Positions 46,138 to 57,355 of a stretch of 64,000 nt of DNA are shown in pieces. Made by a program: the position numbers and the translations under genes. The DNA is from Platerodrilus igneus (taxonomy: Eukaryota; Arthropoda; Insecta; Coleoptera; Lycidae), in assembly GCA_036346225.1 (NCBI GenBank), contig JARFIW010000999.1, positions 3,331,001 to 3,395,000 on the forward strand. Reading direction: 5' to 3'. The notes below the pieces were generated by a model. The model was not told the DNA's origin. It ran no database searches and saw only the letters and a list, made by a program, of their open reading frames with translations. Position 1 is the first letter of the stretch; the number at the start of each line of letters is the position of its first letter.

Positions 46138-47130
46138 CCAGGGCTGTCATGGAGACCGCTAAATACTATGTATTGTTTACTTAGTGTCATGATGTATGAA
46201 TGCAAGGTAGCACAGTGCATTAACGTTTACCACATAGCCCAGTCGCTAGACTTTAGATGTTGAATTAGAACTATGCCGCAAGCACCAGCGATCTAGCTTT
46301 GGTCAGAGGCACATGCAAAGGCAACCACATCCGCAATTATCATAACATGTTATGCAATCATAACAACATAGTTAACCATAACAAAATCATTTTCTTTACT
46401 AAACAAAATATTGGTGTATATTTTAAAAATTACACCATATCGATCAAATGTAATTAATCACGAATGTGATGATTATACAAATTGATAAACCATACTTAAA
46501 TATGTTAATAATTGTCTATAGAAAATATAAATATAAACCACTTTCAAATCATAAATCAAAAACCAACACGGCCGTAGATATTTGATGTGTATTACTAGAA
46601 TAATGATATAAACACCTCTATAAATTTTTTATATTTTGCACCATTTTCATGTTATCGCCAAAACCAAAACGACACTAAGTACCAATATGACAATTACACC
46701 TATTGGTGTGGCATACTTAAATATATAAATAATTGGCTTTACAAATTTTTTATTTTGCATCGTTTTCACGGTATAAGTAAAAACCAAAACGTTACTAGGT
46801 GCCAATATGACAATAGTTCCAGTCGATTTGCCTAAACGGGAAATCCAAAAGGGCACTACATACCAAAATGATAATTACACTTATCGATTGATGGCACGTT
46901 TTTATTTAAGTGGAGAGAGTGAGGCAGAGGGGGTGTAGATGAGGCTGCACCAGAATTCTTATATAAAACGGTTAAGCAAAAGTCATGTGAACTGTGAATG
47001 TAGGATCCCCCGGGGTCAGTGACCCTTGTATCTGTCGAAAATGGTCTTTTTGGACCTTAGAATTTCCCATGTTAAGTTCCATAAGAAAACCGGTTTTTTG
47101 ATCTTGTACAAAAGTAGCTAATCTACTGAT

Positions 47131-48321
47131 CTCAATGTACGTTATGATTGATATGGATGATCGAAATATAGAAGAACGACTACTAAAAATGCTTACGCTA
47201 TAGTTGTGACAAAATAAATTTGGGTATCACTCATCGATCTTTAGAACATGAAAACACGACTCATAACAATTTTGTCTTGCTTTACTTCGTTATATTTAAA
47301 AGTCAATTGAGATATTTTAAACTTTCATTCGATGATATAAATTTCATGGCGTTGCATAATATTTAAGTTACAAAATCATGTGAAGATAAAATTATTAATT
47401 AATTACTCACGACACTTAATCCAGGGTCTTTAAGGCAATCTTCAGTGGGGCGTTTGTGACTGTCCAAATCCACTGTACCTTGTTATGGACAGTTTTGACC
47501 CCAAAAAATCTATCCGATAATCCACACAGAAACTCGTGAAGTACCTCGCTAAAATTCTGTGTTTTGATAAAGTACCAAAAACTTCAACTGTACAACAAGA
47601 ATTGTTAGAAGGATGGTATAAGTATTCCAAGAGGGTCCCGAAAATACCAATATTAATCTCGAAATACGGGAGTTCCTAGGGAAAACTCTAGAAGGAAAAA
47701 TAAGAGGATGCCAAAACCCAAGATTAGGGAAGCGATTCTGGCTTAAAATTCGCACGAGGAATAATCTAGTACACTAATTTTAAAACAAACCTAAAATAAA
47801 CGTATTGATGAGGACACTAATATAATTAGATAAAACTGCTAGCCAAATGAAACAGGCTACCAAAATCAAATGCTAAATTATCTGTATATTAATCACGCCT
47901 TTAGGTAATTGCAATATCTGTTACCTAAAAACAATGTTTAAGGGTCAATTTATTGGCACGTAACATATCTTTTATTATATTAAAACTAGAAACTATTACC
48001 TTTATATTAGTTGTGAAAAAAACAGCGTATGAAACTCTATTCTATTGCACAAGTACATATAAACATTCTTAAACTAAAGCTGAATATATATCAAAAATTA
48101 CTTATTTTAATGAAAAACGTTTTCGGTGAACAAAATTACTTTCTATTTTTTTTTAAAACTAATAACCAGAATGTACTATGGTTAAAAATGTTGATTAATT
48201 AACGGTAACTGTAAATGATAGTTTCAAAAGATTTATTATATATACATGATAAATGATTTTGTTGTAGATGTCTTTTAGTTTGAATGGGCTCAATTTGTTT
48301 TCACCAGATTCTTCTGGCACT
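47131..48321. other. Unassigned AT-rich sequence
   Basis: No coding sequence, repeat partner or splice-bounded exon recognised. Confidence 0.55.
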
Positions 48322-48865
48322 TGTTACATGCCAAATTTGGTAATGCACATTGTTTAGTTTGTAAATAAATTCCCGCGAATATTTTTAAATGAACTTGTCA
48401 ATTTCCGTTATTCCGGACAGTTGCGTTTGCGCAAAAGAATGCACAGGTGCGGGTAGTGTCGGAAGCGGCATTAAGCTACGAGACCTGAAGCCAAGAACAT
48501 CAATCTGTGGTGTGTGTCTTTTCTCTTTTTAAGGGCGTAGGTTCTTACCTTACCTTTGTGTACCTCTACCTGGTTGTTCCTTATCATTCCTTTACGAGAG
48601 CATAGAGTTTAGGATAGACGGATTGAAATTTGGAGTCAAAATGGCGTGATGTGACCCACAAAAGGTAATTGATCCTGGGATTTGGCCGCAAGGTGCGATT
48701 TAAGTGAGTAAATTGTTTTTACTTACATTGTGCATGATAATTTGACCATTGCATCATTTTTAAAAGCGTTCGGTATTTGATACAAAATGGCGCGTAATTT
48801 GCCGCGTAATTATACGTTATATTAAACAATTGCGCAATAGTACAGAAACGCGGAAAACCATAACA
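48322..48865 (+). repeat. Solo LTR related to elements 1 and 2
   Basis: Starts TGTTACATGCCAAAT, the U3 start of element 1 (TGTTACATGCCAAAA). It then has TTGCGCAAAAGAATGC (element 1: TTTGCGCAAAGGATTGC), a pyrimidine-rich stretch TTTTCTCTTTTTAAGGGCGTAGGTT, a GACGGAT block near 48617 and a GTGAGTA donor-like site near 48703, in the same order as in the other LTRs. The end, near CCATAACA at 48865, is approximate, and no target duplication was found. No gag-pol is attached. Confidence 0.65.
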
Positions 48866-49920
48866 AATTTTGTTAAAAAATAAATGTTCTTAATTAACAT
48901 GCTTTTCCAATATGAAGTTGCATGTAGGAAACAAGTTTTTCTTAAAAGTAAAATTCAGAAACTTGATAGAATATGATTCTCTTTTTACTAATTTAATCAG
49001 TTCGATATCTTATTATTTAAAGGTTAACTGTATCTACTTAAGTTTGCATATTTTTTGCAATGGTCTTGACGAAGTCCTCCCCAAGAAAAACCTTCCTTCT
49101 ACAAAACGATTAGAGATTATCTTCGGCAGAATTTGGAAAATTGAATCAAGACTGCAAATTGAAATTACTTTTGTTATTTTTGTCTATCCAACATATGTAA
49201 AGTTATTTTACTGAAACATTATCTTGAACCAGAAAAAGAGGATTTACCATTTTTTTCATCAGCATAATTTAGCGTGGGCACCTTCTTCATTGCAAGACGA
49301 TGATGTCATAAGCACCACCGTTATATATTATTAATCAAAACAAATGAATCGTAAAAATAATTTAGAATACAAAGAATAATATATCTTAAAACTGTTATGA
49401 TAAATTTGACAAGCTTTGCGTAGGAACAATGTAAGATTATAAAAATAATCCTTCATTACATCAAAAATGCAATGTAACCTAAAAATTGCATTTCTCAAAG
49501 GGAATAATTCTAATTTTACTGGTGGGATTTACCAAAACAATGAAATTGAAATATGATTATAAACGTTTAAAAAGAAAGTTACATCCTTCGCATAAAAGGC
49601 CCCGGTATAAAATAAAGAAAAGTGGAAGAGCGATAAGGGAAGGAGCGTTTTTCTGCAGAACACACAATTCAACATACCGGTAAAAATATCTACTTTACTT
49701 CCTAAAAAATTTCCTCATCCCCACTCGAGCTAAAAAGTCAGTTTTCATTAGCCTATGACGGTTGATTTAAGCATAAAGTTTTAACGAAATCACGTATAAA
49801 GATGAAATAGTTGTATTAGACCTAGATTAGCAAAAAAAGAATGTTGAAAGCGAGTTGCTTGGAAACAGCCGTAATTAATTGCTGAAGACCCTCAAAAACA
49901 AGTAACTGTAATAGAGTTTC
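48866..49920. other. Unassigned AT-rich sequence
   Basis: Contains modest open frames (48912-49214, 49486-49683) without recognisable domains. I do not support them as genes. Confidence 0.5.
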
Positions 49921-49924
49921 TGTA

Positions 49925-50450
49925 CATGCGCTAGCTATCTCTTAGGGTGCGCTAGGTTGCACTAGCCCTATGTAATCTGCGCCAGCAGTATGATTTAGTT
50001 CCTCCAGCACGGGGGGCTAACGTTAACTTAGCCCCCCAGATAAAAAGCTAAAATAATGAAGTTTGTATGCCTGCGCTAGCTATTACTTCGGGTGGGCTAG
50101 GTCTAAGTAAAATGCGCTAGCACTAACTAAGTATTTCCAACATGGTGGGAGGGGCTAACGTTAATTTAGCCCTTCCAAACGATTTAGTCCTCTAAATACG
50201 GCGATTTTGATGCGCTAGCTTTTCTTAGGGGAGCGCTGGGTTGCGTTAGGTCTAAGTAATGTGCGCTAGCACTGTAACTAAGTATTTTCAACATGGATGG
50301 GTTGGGGGGGGGCTAACGTTAATTTAGCCCTCTCAACCGATTTAGTCCTCTAAATACGGCGATTTTGATGCGCTAGCTTAGCTAAAGGGTGCGCTAGGTT
50401 GCGCTAAGTATAGTTAAGCTGCGCTAGCATATTCAGCACAATCAGACATT
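49925..50450 (+). repeat. GCGCTAGC-rich tandem repeat, about 140-158-bp units
   Basis: Units start with TGCGCTAGCT near 49927, 50072, 50211 and 50369. Each has GCTAGG/GCTAGC strings and, except the incomplete last one, a hairpin of the form GGGGCTAACGTTAATTTAGCCC. The middle units share TTAGTCCTCTAAATACGGCG. GC content is higher than in the surroundings. Confidence 0.88.
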
Positions 50451-50831
50451 GCGGAGGGGCCAGGTTAACGGTCCTACTTTGTGAAAATACCTTTATAAAC
50501 GAAATGAAGGTTTAAAATTGAATTCGTTTAAGTAAACTTACATTTAAAGGTATTGTAGGAATACTGGAAGAAATAAATTTTTAAATAAGGGTTTAAGAAA
50601 ACATGACAATTTGAGTTTATTGTACAAATCGGCAAGTAGAGGATATGCATGGTCCTGCAACATACCTCCTCACTCCTCCACCCAGGTTTTTACATGTAAA
50701 TTTGCAATATAAAGTTTTATTTTAAAGGGATTTCATACTTGCTCCCTCCTTGTGAAATTTTTTCCCCAACTATCCCTACCCTAAAAATTGATAACCTAAA
50801 CCCCAAATTTAGGACCAACCCTTACAACCAC

Positions 50832-51132
50832 CATATAGGTAAAATCACCACTTCGCTATGCTCTCGGTTAGCTAGTTTCGGCTGCTCTTCTAAAGTCGTG
50901 GTGACGTCATAGCCTTTTATAAATAAAGAGCAATGTAATACTATTCTAAAATTTTAATTCTGACATTATACATAACAAAATTTAAAAATATTTAATGCCA
51001 AGCATGGAGCCATTTAAATTTAATTTTGATACAAGGTTATACACAGAATACAGTCCTTTCTTTATGTTTGTTTGGAGTAGTTCTAATTTTATCTAATTGT
51101 ATTTGCAGCTTAAAATTTAAATCGACTCCCAA
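50832..51132 (+). repeat. Dispersed repeat, copy 2 (partner 45594-45897)
   Basis: Direct copy of 45594-45897. The two lie about 5.2 kb apart in the same intron. The start (ATATAGGTAAAATCACCAC) is shared exactly apart from a few bases. The end is near CGACWCCCAA. Confidence 0.85.
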
Positions 51133-51735
51133 ATGAGAAGAAGTGTTTCAGGACCATACACATCCTTTACTCGGGCACTATTTTGGCTTGAAATACCGAC
51201 AATTACTAAGGTTTTTGATAATTCCAATACTTATTTAAATCAGCAAGCATACAAGTAAATAAAAAACAGATTAGTTTTCTAAAAGAAGTTAAGGGATTTA
51301 ATATAAATACGAAAATAAAAAGTTATTTCTTTTAATTAAAGTAAGGGTAAAAACTGTAAGTCTAAAGCTTCTAAACCTTTTAAAATAGCACTTTAGTAGA
51401 ACAAAGTAACGCGGTACAAAATTAAAATCGATTCTTGCCAACTTTAATTTTCTTACTTGTCTATAAAAACTGCATTCATATTTTGCGTCGTCTTTTGTTC
51501 ATTTTCGATCTGGGATACCTCGCAGCTACCGCTACTTCACCCACGTTTATAGAGCGTTTCTATTTTGTAATTTCCGCTAAAGTTTTCAAGCTCTTCCTTT
51601 TGTGTTTAAGTTTAGACAAAACTTCCATAACCTTTAACTTGGTTTTACCAATTGTTTTATTCTAAAAACTTCGAGCATGCCATACACATTCAACAATCAC
51701 CTCCTACCATCTAAGAACAAAAATCTAAGTCTCAC
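51133..51735. other. Intronic sequence next to the KCNQ exon
   Basis: No repeat or coding sequence recognised. It adjoins the donor site at 51735. Confidence 0.5.
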
Positions 51736-51981
51736 CTTTGAAAGCGGCAAATTCGACGACAAGTTATATAAAGCGGAAGTAGTATTTGCATTACTATTGC
51801 TAGTGCCATTTGTATCACGCAAATAAATCTGCCACGTTGCAGACGAATTGAAGCTCTTATCGGCAGCGTAGCATCGCCAAAGGCATTGAATTAACATTGC
51901 AGCAGCTGGGATTTGACGGTTGAAATGCTTCTGACGCTGCTTTTGCTGAACCTTCAACGCAAAACCAGATCCCAGGATGCC
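51736..51981 (-). CDS. KCNQ: KCNQ potassium channel exon: end of S6 and helix A
   Basis: The minus strand has an acceptor CTTGTTTCAG before 51981 and a donor GTGAGACT after 51736, giving 246 bp, 82 codons, phase 0 at both ends. The peptide starts [20 protein letters not shown] and continues [20 protein letters not shown], the hallmark sequence after S6 in KCNQ/KQT channels. The [11 protein letters not shown] part is the IQ-type calmodulin-binding site in helix A, and the N-terminal part continues the S6 gate. KCNQ channels carry the M-current-type, slowly activating K+ current and need calmodulin and PIP2 in this region. The second half ([16 protein letters not shown]) is a variable linker. 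The channel's transmembrane and pore exons should lie above 51981 on this strand, but I found none in the window. Confidence 0.96.
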
Positions 51982-52620
51982 CTGAAACAAGAGAGCTTTG
52001 TTATGACCACTCAATGATAAAATGTGACGTTGTTCTACGTTAACAATGGATGACGATTGCATAATTTCTGTACTTTTTTACCTTCACAATGTCCAACATT
52101 TGCAGTGAGTAAATTCTTATACTTACATACGAGAAGATGTCATTTTTAAATAACACGGGATTTTGCTATGAATCAAAACCTTTATAAAATCTATGAAATG
52201 ACACTTATCTCTTATTTTAAATTTCTAAAATGTAACATTTAAATTTCGAATATATTTTTTGTTGATTTGACTAAATTGCGTTGTGGAAATTTTCTACTGC
52301 GTTTGAGTTATGCTTAGGATTTTGTTGGCTTTTGTGAAGGAAAAATAGATCAATTTGAGCAACTGTACTGTTAGCGATTAGCTGAAAAGAAATTGCTGTG
52401 AAAAACTTTATAGAATTTTATTGTAGCTACGGGTTGTTTGATAATAAATAACTGTTGTTTGTGCAAATAGAGTTTTCGTTACATTGGTTTCAAGTATTGC
52501 GCTTAACTAGGCTTAACTTAAACCTAATTACTTACATAACACATATACACACTTGTAACGGGCATTTTTTTAATGGCGTAACATTTTACACTACTAAATT
52601 CGCAAATACATTTCTGTAAT
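51982..52620. other. Intronic sequence upstream of the KCNQ exon
   Basis: Pyrimidine-rich acceptor region near 51985, then AT-rich sequence. No pore or transmembrane exon is recognised. Confidence 0.5.
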
Positions 52621-54375
52621 TTGTTACGCTCCCTTTCTGTTAGCGTACTTAAAATACATCGTTTTTGGATCGCTGTTTGTATAAAGTAAATACTTTCGCA
52701 TAGTTTTCAGAATTGTACGCAATTTAACTCGTATGTATTACTTTAAACGTGTATTAATTTGAAGATTGATTTTCATTAATAAATTACTGTCCAACTTATC
52801 GAAAATGATAAACAGCTCGCAATTAATTAGTAGATATAAATTTTGTTCCTTATGTGGATATACGAGTCGAGTTGATAGGCGATAAGCGGTTGGTATAACA
52901 ACGATTTTATATCTACAGACTAGGAGTGTTATTTTGTTCTTCGTTCCTATATATTCACTGTGTTTTTAGTTGAGTTTCTTTTGAAATAAGACAGTCGGAG
53001 TTTGTTCTTTGTTCCGATACACTAAGTACGTTGAAAATACTGCTTCTTTCTGCTTTTGACAATAGTGAGAATTGATGCGGAATTTTCGTATTGTTCCTGT
53101 ACAAGCACGGCACGATTTTTAGTTGTTTTCTTGTGAGACAAATGCTTTAAGGAACATTTGACGGACCTACTTTAGTGATACGCGTACTTTACTAATTTGT
53201 GGTTTTAGTTGTTTGTCTTGTGAAATAATAGTCGTAGAACTTGCTAAACTGACCGATTCTTTCTTTAGGATTAATGTGTGTGCGATCTAGTCTAGTTTCC
53301 CTTTGTTTTATCAGATTAGTGCATACTTTGGCTTATTTAAATACAGTGGATACTGTAGTTTCTGCATTTTTCTAACACCAAAGAATCTGAAATAGATCAT
53401 TGTGTGCGCGAACTTTCGTTATTCGAAAGCATTAGATTTTTCTTTGTGACCATAGGTAGCAAATAAAACACCTCACGGTACTTTTAGTTTAATGCATTAC
53501 ATCGTGCCTTAAAGGCTCGTGATTCTAAATTTTTATTACCATTTTTTTTTCGATTTGTGTTACAAAATATTTCGAAATTATTGTCTCAGGAAATGGAATT
53601 AACAAGAAATTTATCAATGCTACATAGTCCCATCAGCATGATAATGTCTGCTGCTAACACTAGTGAAATACGTAGGTGTGATTGTGTAAAGTGTGAGAAA
53701 TTCCATCCACACCCTCACAGTCAAGGGTGCAGTGCTTCGTTAGTGCAGGACAACGGGAATCCCACATTCAATTGCGAGGAAGCGTTGCTGAAGGACTTTT
53801 TGTAAGTTGAACTATTTCCTACTTATTATTACTTTGAATATCTATCCGTTGTTTTGCCATATCTTCGTCGTTCTGATACCTTTTACAATAGACTTGCCTG
53901 CGATTAAGAAAAAAAAAGAAAGAAAAAAAAAATCAATACTGCTGAATTACTCATATCAATTGTGTCTTATCTATTTATCTTTTGTTAATATTTTGTCTGA
54001 TTTATGTTTAATTGGTGTGTGAGGAAACGTTTCCGCTACTCCCCAATATTACCTCACTTTGTACTAAAAATTTTTGTATTGCTTTTACCGTTGTTATATT
54101 ATATAGATTATCTAAACAGTTTTTTTTTACATTCTACCAAGTGCTGAATAACTTAGACTATGCATTGCTGCTATGCTTTTTCTTTATTTCAGGTTTGCAG
54201 GACTAATTTTTTTTTATTGCAGGTTTGCTATTCTAATTTCTTTTATTGCAGGTACTGTTACTAACTCCTTACCGCCGCATACACCCTAGGTCAGTCTGCT
54301 TTCTACACCCCCCCCCTACTCTCCGATTGAGCCCGGTCCTTTCTTTGGCTTTCTTTGTGTTACGTAGCATAAATT
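52621..54375 (+). repeat. Candidate LTR/U5 region ending at a primer-binding site
   Basis: The right boundary is supported by the primer-binding site at 54376. The left boundary is a guess, the first TGTTACG start upstream (near 52624). The region contains degenerate internal repeats near 52960-53240 (TTTTAGTTGTTTTCTTGTGA and variants), an open stretch at 53557-53801 ending in a GTAAGT donor-like site, and the triple acceptor array. No second LTR was found. Confidence 0.35.
54150..54262 (+). repeat. Triplicated 3' splice-site-like unit
   Basis: Three successive copies of a branch-point-like CTAAT (or relic), a long T tract and TTGCAG/TTTCAG followed by G: junctions near 54193, 54223 and 54252. 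The units of about 29-30 bp are clear tandem duplicates (GTTTGCAGGACTAATTT, GTTTGCTATTCTAATTTC). A GTAAGT donor lies 350-450 bp upstream at 53802. Confidence 0.6.
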
Positions 54376-54390
54376 TGGCGCCCAACGTGG
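54376..54390 (+). promoter_or_regulatory. tRNA-Lys primer-binding site of an orphan LTR unit
   Basis: TGGCGCCCAACGTGG matches the first 15 of 18 bases of the tRNA-Lys complement, then diverges into CTGCCAC. It follows a U5-like pyrimidine-rich stretch ending TACGTAGCATAAAT. Confidence 0.75.
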
Positions 54391-54415
54391 CTGCCACAAA
54401 AAAAAAGTAACACAC

Positions 54416-54417
<2 letters not shown>

Positions 54418-54470
<53 letters not shown>
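54418..54470 (+). repeat. (AC)n microsatellite
   Basis: About 26 uninterrupted AC units between the orphan primer-binding site and the L1/Tx1-like LINE fragment. Confidence 0.97.
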
Positions 54471-54471
<1 letters not shown>

Positions 54472-54489
54472 TAAACTTCCAATGGGATT

Positions 54490-55429
54490 CCACTGCTATA
54501 ACAACTCTTGGTATCAAATTTTCAAACAATATCGAGGACGATGTTAACCACGCATTCGAAAGAATGTCAGAACAAATTGACCAGTCACTACTAAAATGGT
54601 CTCAGAGATACCCGTCTGCTTCACTAAAAGGAAAAAAGGTTATCATAAACCAGTATGTTGCACCCAAGCTATGGCATACTTTACAAGTCCTACCCCTAAC
54701 TGAACATCACCTTGAAGCACTTCAACGCAAGTTTGTTAACTTTTTATGGAAAGGCAAACACTGGACTTCACAAAAACATTTATGTCTACCGGTGTACCAA
54801 GGTGGGCTAGGATTAGCACACGTGCCCTCAAAAGTAAAAGCTTTTCGAATTATTTTGGCAGAAAGGTATATAACTTCAATAGAAAGACCACATTGGAAAT
54901 CGCTAATGGCGTACATGTTAAAAAAATCAAATAATCTTAAAGTTTCATGGCAAACCTTCTTTCTGAGTGACAAAAGTTTAATACACGAAAATGCACCTTC
55001 ATTTACCATTTCACTACTTAGTGCAACAAATTCGGTAAATATAGGAATTACACACTTTCCCCGCGATCAACAAGATTGACTGGAGGTACCAACAGCAAGT
55101 TTTAAACTAATTAAAACCTGCATCCCTCCTATTTTTAACGAATTATGGAGCAAGGCAAACATAAATACGGTTAGAGATCTTACCAAGAATGGTAAATGGA
55201 TGGAAGAAAACACGCTATATAACCTCATAAGCAATTATTCAGACATTCAAAGACAAGAACTTATGATGCAATTCCGAAGAATAAGGGCGTTTTTTCACTC
55301 AAAATACCGAACAGCCGAAAACGCCACTGTCAATACTCATAGAAAGGTAGTAACATTTGAGTCAAAATGTAAAAATATTGAAATAACGAATAACACTCGC
55401 AGAGATTTACAAGAAGCTATTGTGTTGTA
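54490..55429 (+). pseudogene. L1/Tx1-like LINE ORF2, C-terminal part 1
   Basis: Open in one frame from about 54498 to 55429 with a single TGA at 55077. Typical post-RT residues of L1/Tx1-like LINEs are visible: KGKKVIINQYVAPKLWHTLQ, FVNFLWKGKHW and CLPVYQGGLGLAHVPSK. The RT core is missing because the fragment is 5' truncated next to the AC repeat. Clade assignment is from family style. Confidence 0.8.
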
Positions 55430-57355
55430 ATATAAATCGGGGTAATTAAAACTTTTTGTAAGTTTATTACCCTTTATCCTCGTGACTATCAGCTATATAC
55501 TAAAACTCTCTATTTTAATCTGATATCACTAGGTCGAGATTTTCTTCTTTATACTCCAAGCCCAGGGTAATTTCAGATGGAAAACGGCTTTAGACAAAGA
55601 AAACTCTTAAGGGTTAAACGGCTAGTAGAGTGTTAGCTCTGGGTAGATCATGAGCATGGGTCATGGGTGGATAATCGACCAAAAATATTTTTAATAGGCG
55701 CCACCGTATTTTTTAATACAAGTGCCAACAAAATTTAACTGTGTTTGTATAAGGGGAATGCGGAAACCTTATCTTAACACCACTATCATAGCCATAAAAC
55801 TTGAATTTCACTCTTTAGCACACACTTACCAAAACCTCAACCACCAGATGTCAAACAGTTGTCTCAGCTTTACCTGTGAACAAACAAAAACACCACATGG
55901 ACACCATTTGTGTCCTCAAAAGCATATGCCCAAAAATATAATAAGTGACTTTAAACATCTGTGAAATACTAAAGGGATTCATTTTCATTACTCTGTCTTT
56001 TTACTTAAGGAGGATTTGCTCTAGTTTTCTTTTTCCTAATTTAAATGTTGTATAATAAAACGTCTTTCAAAAGAAACAAAAGGAATTCTATTTATATATA
56101 GAAATCTGATTATATACATGTGACTGCAATATATATGATTACTATCTTGTCATAAATTTTTTTTTATAAAAAGAATTTTAGTGAAGTTTAACATTCAAAA
56201 TAAATATGTATTAATGGATCATTTCTATAAAATTTAGTTTAAGCAAACATGTAATAAATTATTAGTTCATAACATATGAGTTTCTTTTTACCATAATCAT
56301 TGCAGTACTTCATTGACCATTTACAACAAAGATTTGTCATAAAAAAACAACGATTATAAAATGCAAATACTCAAATTTAACTATAATCTACCAAGAAAAT
56401 ACACGAACTTCAGCACCAATAAAAAGCTTTTACATGACCTGAATGTTTTTAAGCAAAATGTAAAAATTAAATCAAGACTGCATCTGGCGTCTAGATTAGG
56501 AAACAGAATCTATACTATTTTTTTTTTTATCTGACATAAGTTGTCATTCTAACTATCTTAAAACACATTGAATGCGTGTACAAATAACTGACAAACTAGA
56601 TATTTATTCGTTGTGTTACTAACTTTAAAAAACTACTTTATATTTTTGTTACTCTAATAATCAACGTAGGAAATCTCATAATAATTTACTATACTTTCAA
56701 AGTTATGGAAAGTTTCAAACACTCACGTGTATCCAAATAAATTGCAGGTGCAAAATCATGACGTCAGCTGTTGTATTTTTCCAGCGTATTAATCATCAGT
56801 AAGTTTGAAGTATCAAGATTCTTTGTAGAATAAACCATTGCTATACTGCGTAGTTAAATAGATAGAACGAAACCATAACTGCTTGCTTTAAATTACTGCG
56901 ACGAAAATTTATTATAATTTAACATTGAAATTTATTGTTGTAGATATGTCCACAAGATATTGCACTAAGATGAGAAAATATTAGTAAAATTTATTGTATT
57001 AATCTATACCAACTGTCTTAAATGATGTATATTATCGTTCCATGTTCTCAATTCAAGTTCTTCTTCTTGACTCTATTAGACGCCTCGTGTTTTAGTCGGG
57101 CCATCTTGACTTTTATCTCTAGTCTACAAAAAGCGACTTCACTCTTGGACGTTGGAAATAAAAGTGCCGATTATTAACTTGATAGCGCTTGGTAACAAGC
57201 CTCAGAATATATATCTTCTAGAATTTATGTGTTATTATGAACATTATACTTTAATTTTTATTGGCTGAATATTTACGAATTAAATGCTTTAAAATTTATC
57301 TGTTTTATTATTAATTTATTAGGCTTGGTGTAACTAGGAAAAAAAATACGTTACA
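55430..57355. other. About 1.9 kb of unknown sequence splitting the LINE
   Basis: The LINE C-terminal region stops at 55429 and resumes near 57350 in another frame. The intervening AT-rich sequence has no recognised domain or terminal repeats. It may be an inserted element or internal LINE divergence. I could not define a duplication with confidence. Confidence 0.5.

Larger units (their letters stand above)
43665..46175. other. Right-arm-specific 2.5-kb segment
   Basis: No partner in the left arm. It contains a TA microsatellite near 43645, five 12-bp units of the type AATTACCATCTN at 44472-44531, a dispersed repeat at 45594-45897 (also at 50832-51132) and the ATGGCGGCCACC minisatellite at 46057-46137. 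No coding sequence is recognised. Confidence 0.6.
41942..47130 (-). repeat. Right arm of the 9-kb imperfect palindrome
   Basis: Inverted copy of 38155-41884. It is interrupted by about 2.5 kb at roughly 43665-46175 that has no partner in the left arm. The terminal block contains TCCACTTAAATAAAAACGTG in inverse form near 46893, matched near 38388. No target duplication was found at the outer ends. Confidence 0.87.
37843..51735 (-). other. KCNQ intron of about 13.9 kb (inferred)
   Basis: Between donor GTGAGACT (from 51735 downward on the minus strand) and acceptor TTGCAG (ending at 37843). It contains the 9-kb palindrome, a solo LTR and a tandem-repeat block. It is an intron only if the exon at 37698-37842 belongs to the same transcript. 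Confidence 0.65.

Noticed and set aside
45944..46220. Ala/Met-rich minus-strand protein
   Set aside because: An artefact of the 12-bp ATGGCGGCCACC minisatellite.
38155..47130. CRISPR-like or phage inverted repeat interpretation
   Set aside because: The sequence is eukaryotic, repeats are degenerate and of 120 or 20 bp without regular unique spacers.
48912..49214. 100-codon frame as a gene
   Set aside because: No domain, no splice context and composition like the surrounding AT-rich DNA.
53557..53805. 82-codon frame with CDCVKCEKFHPHPHSQGC, as a zinc-binding protein
   Set aside because: The Cys/His cluster is suggestive and a donor-like GTAAGT follows, but no family is recognised and the next exon does not continue an open frame. 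Kept only as part of the candidate LTR region.
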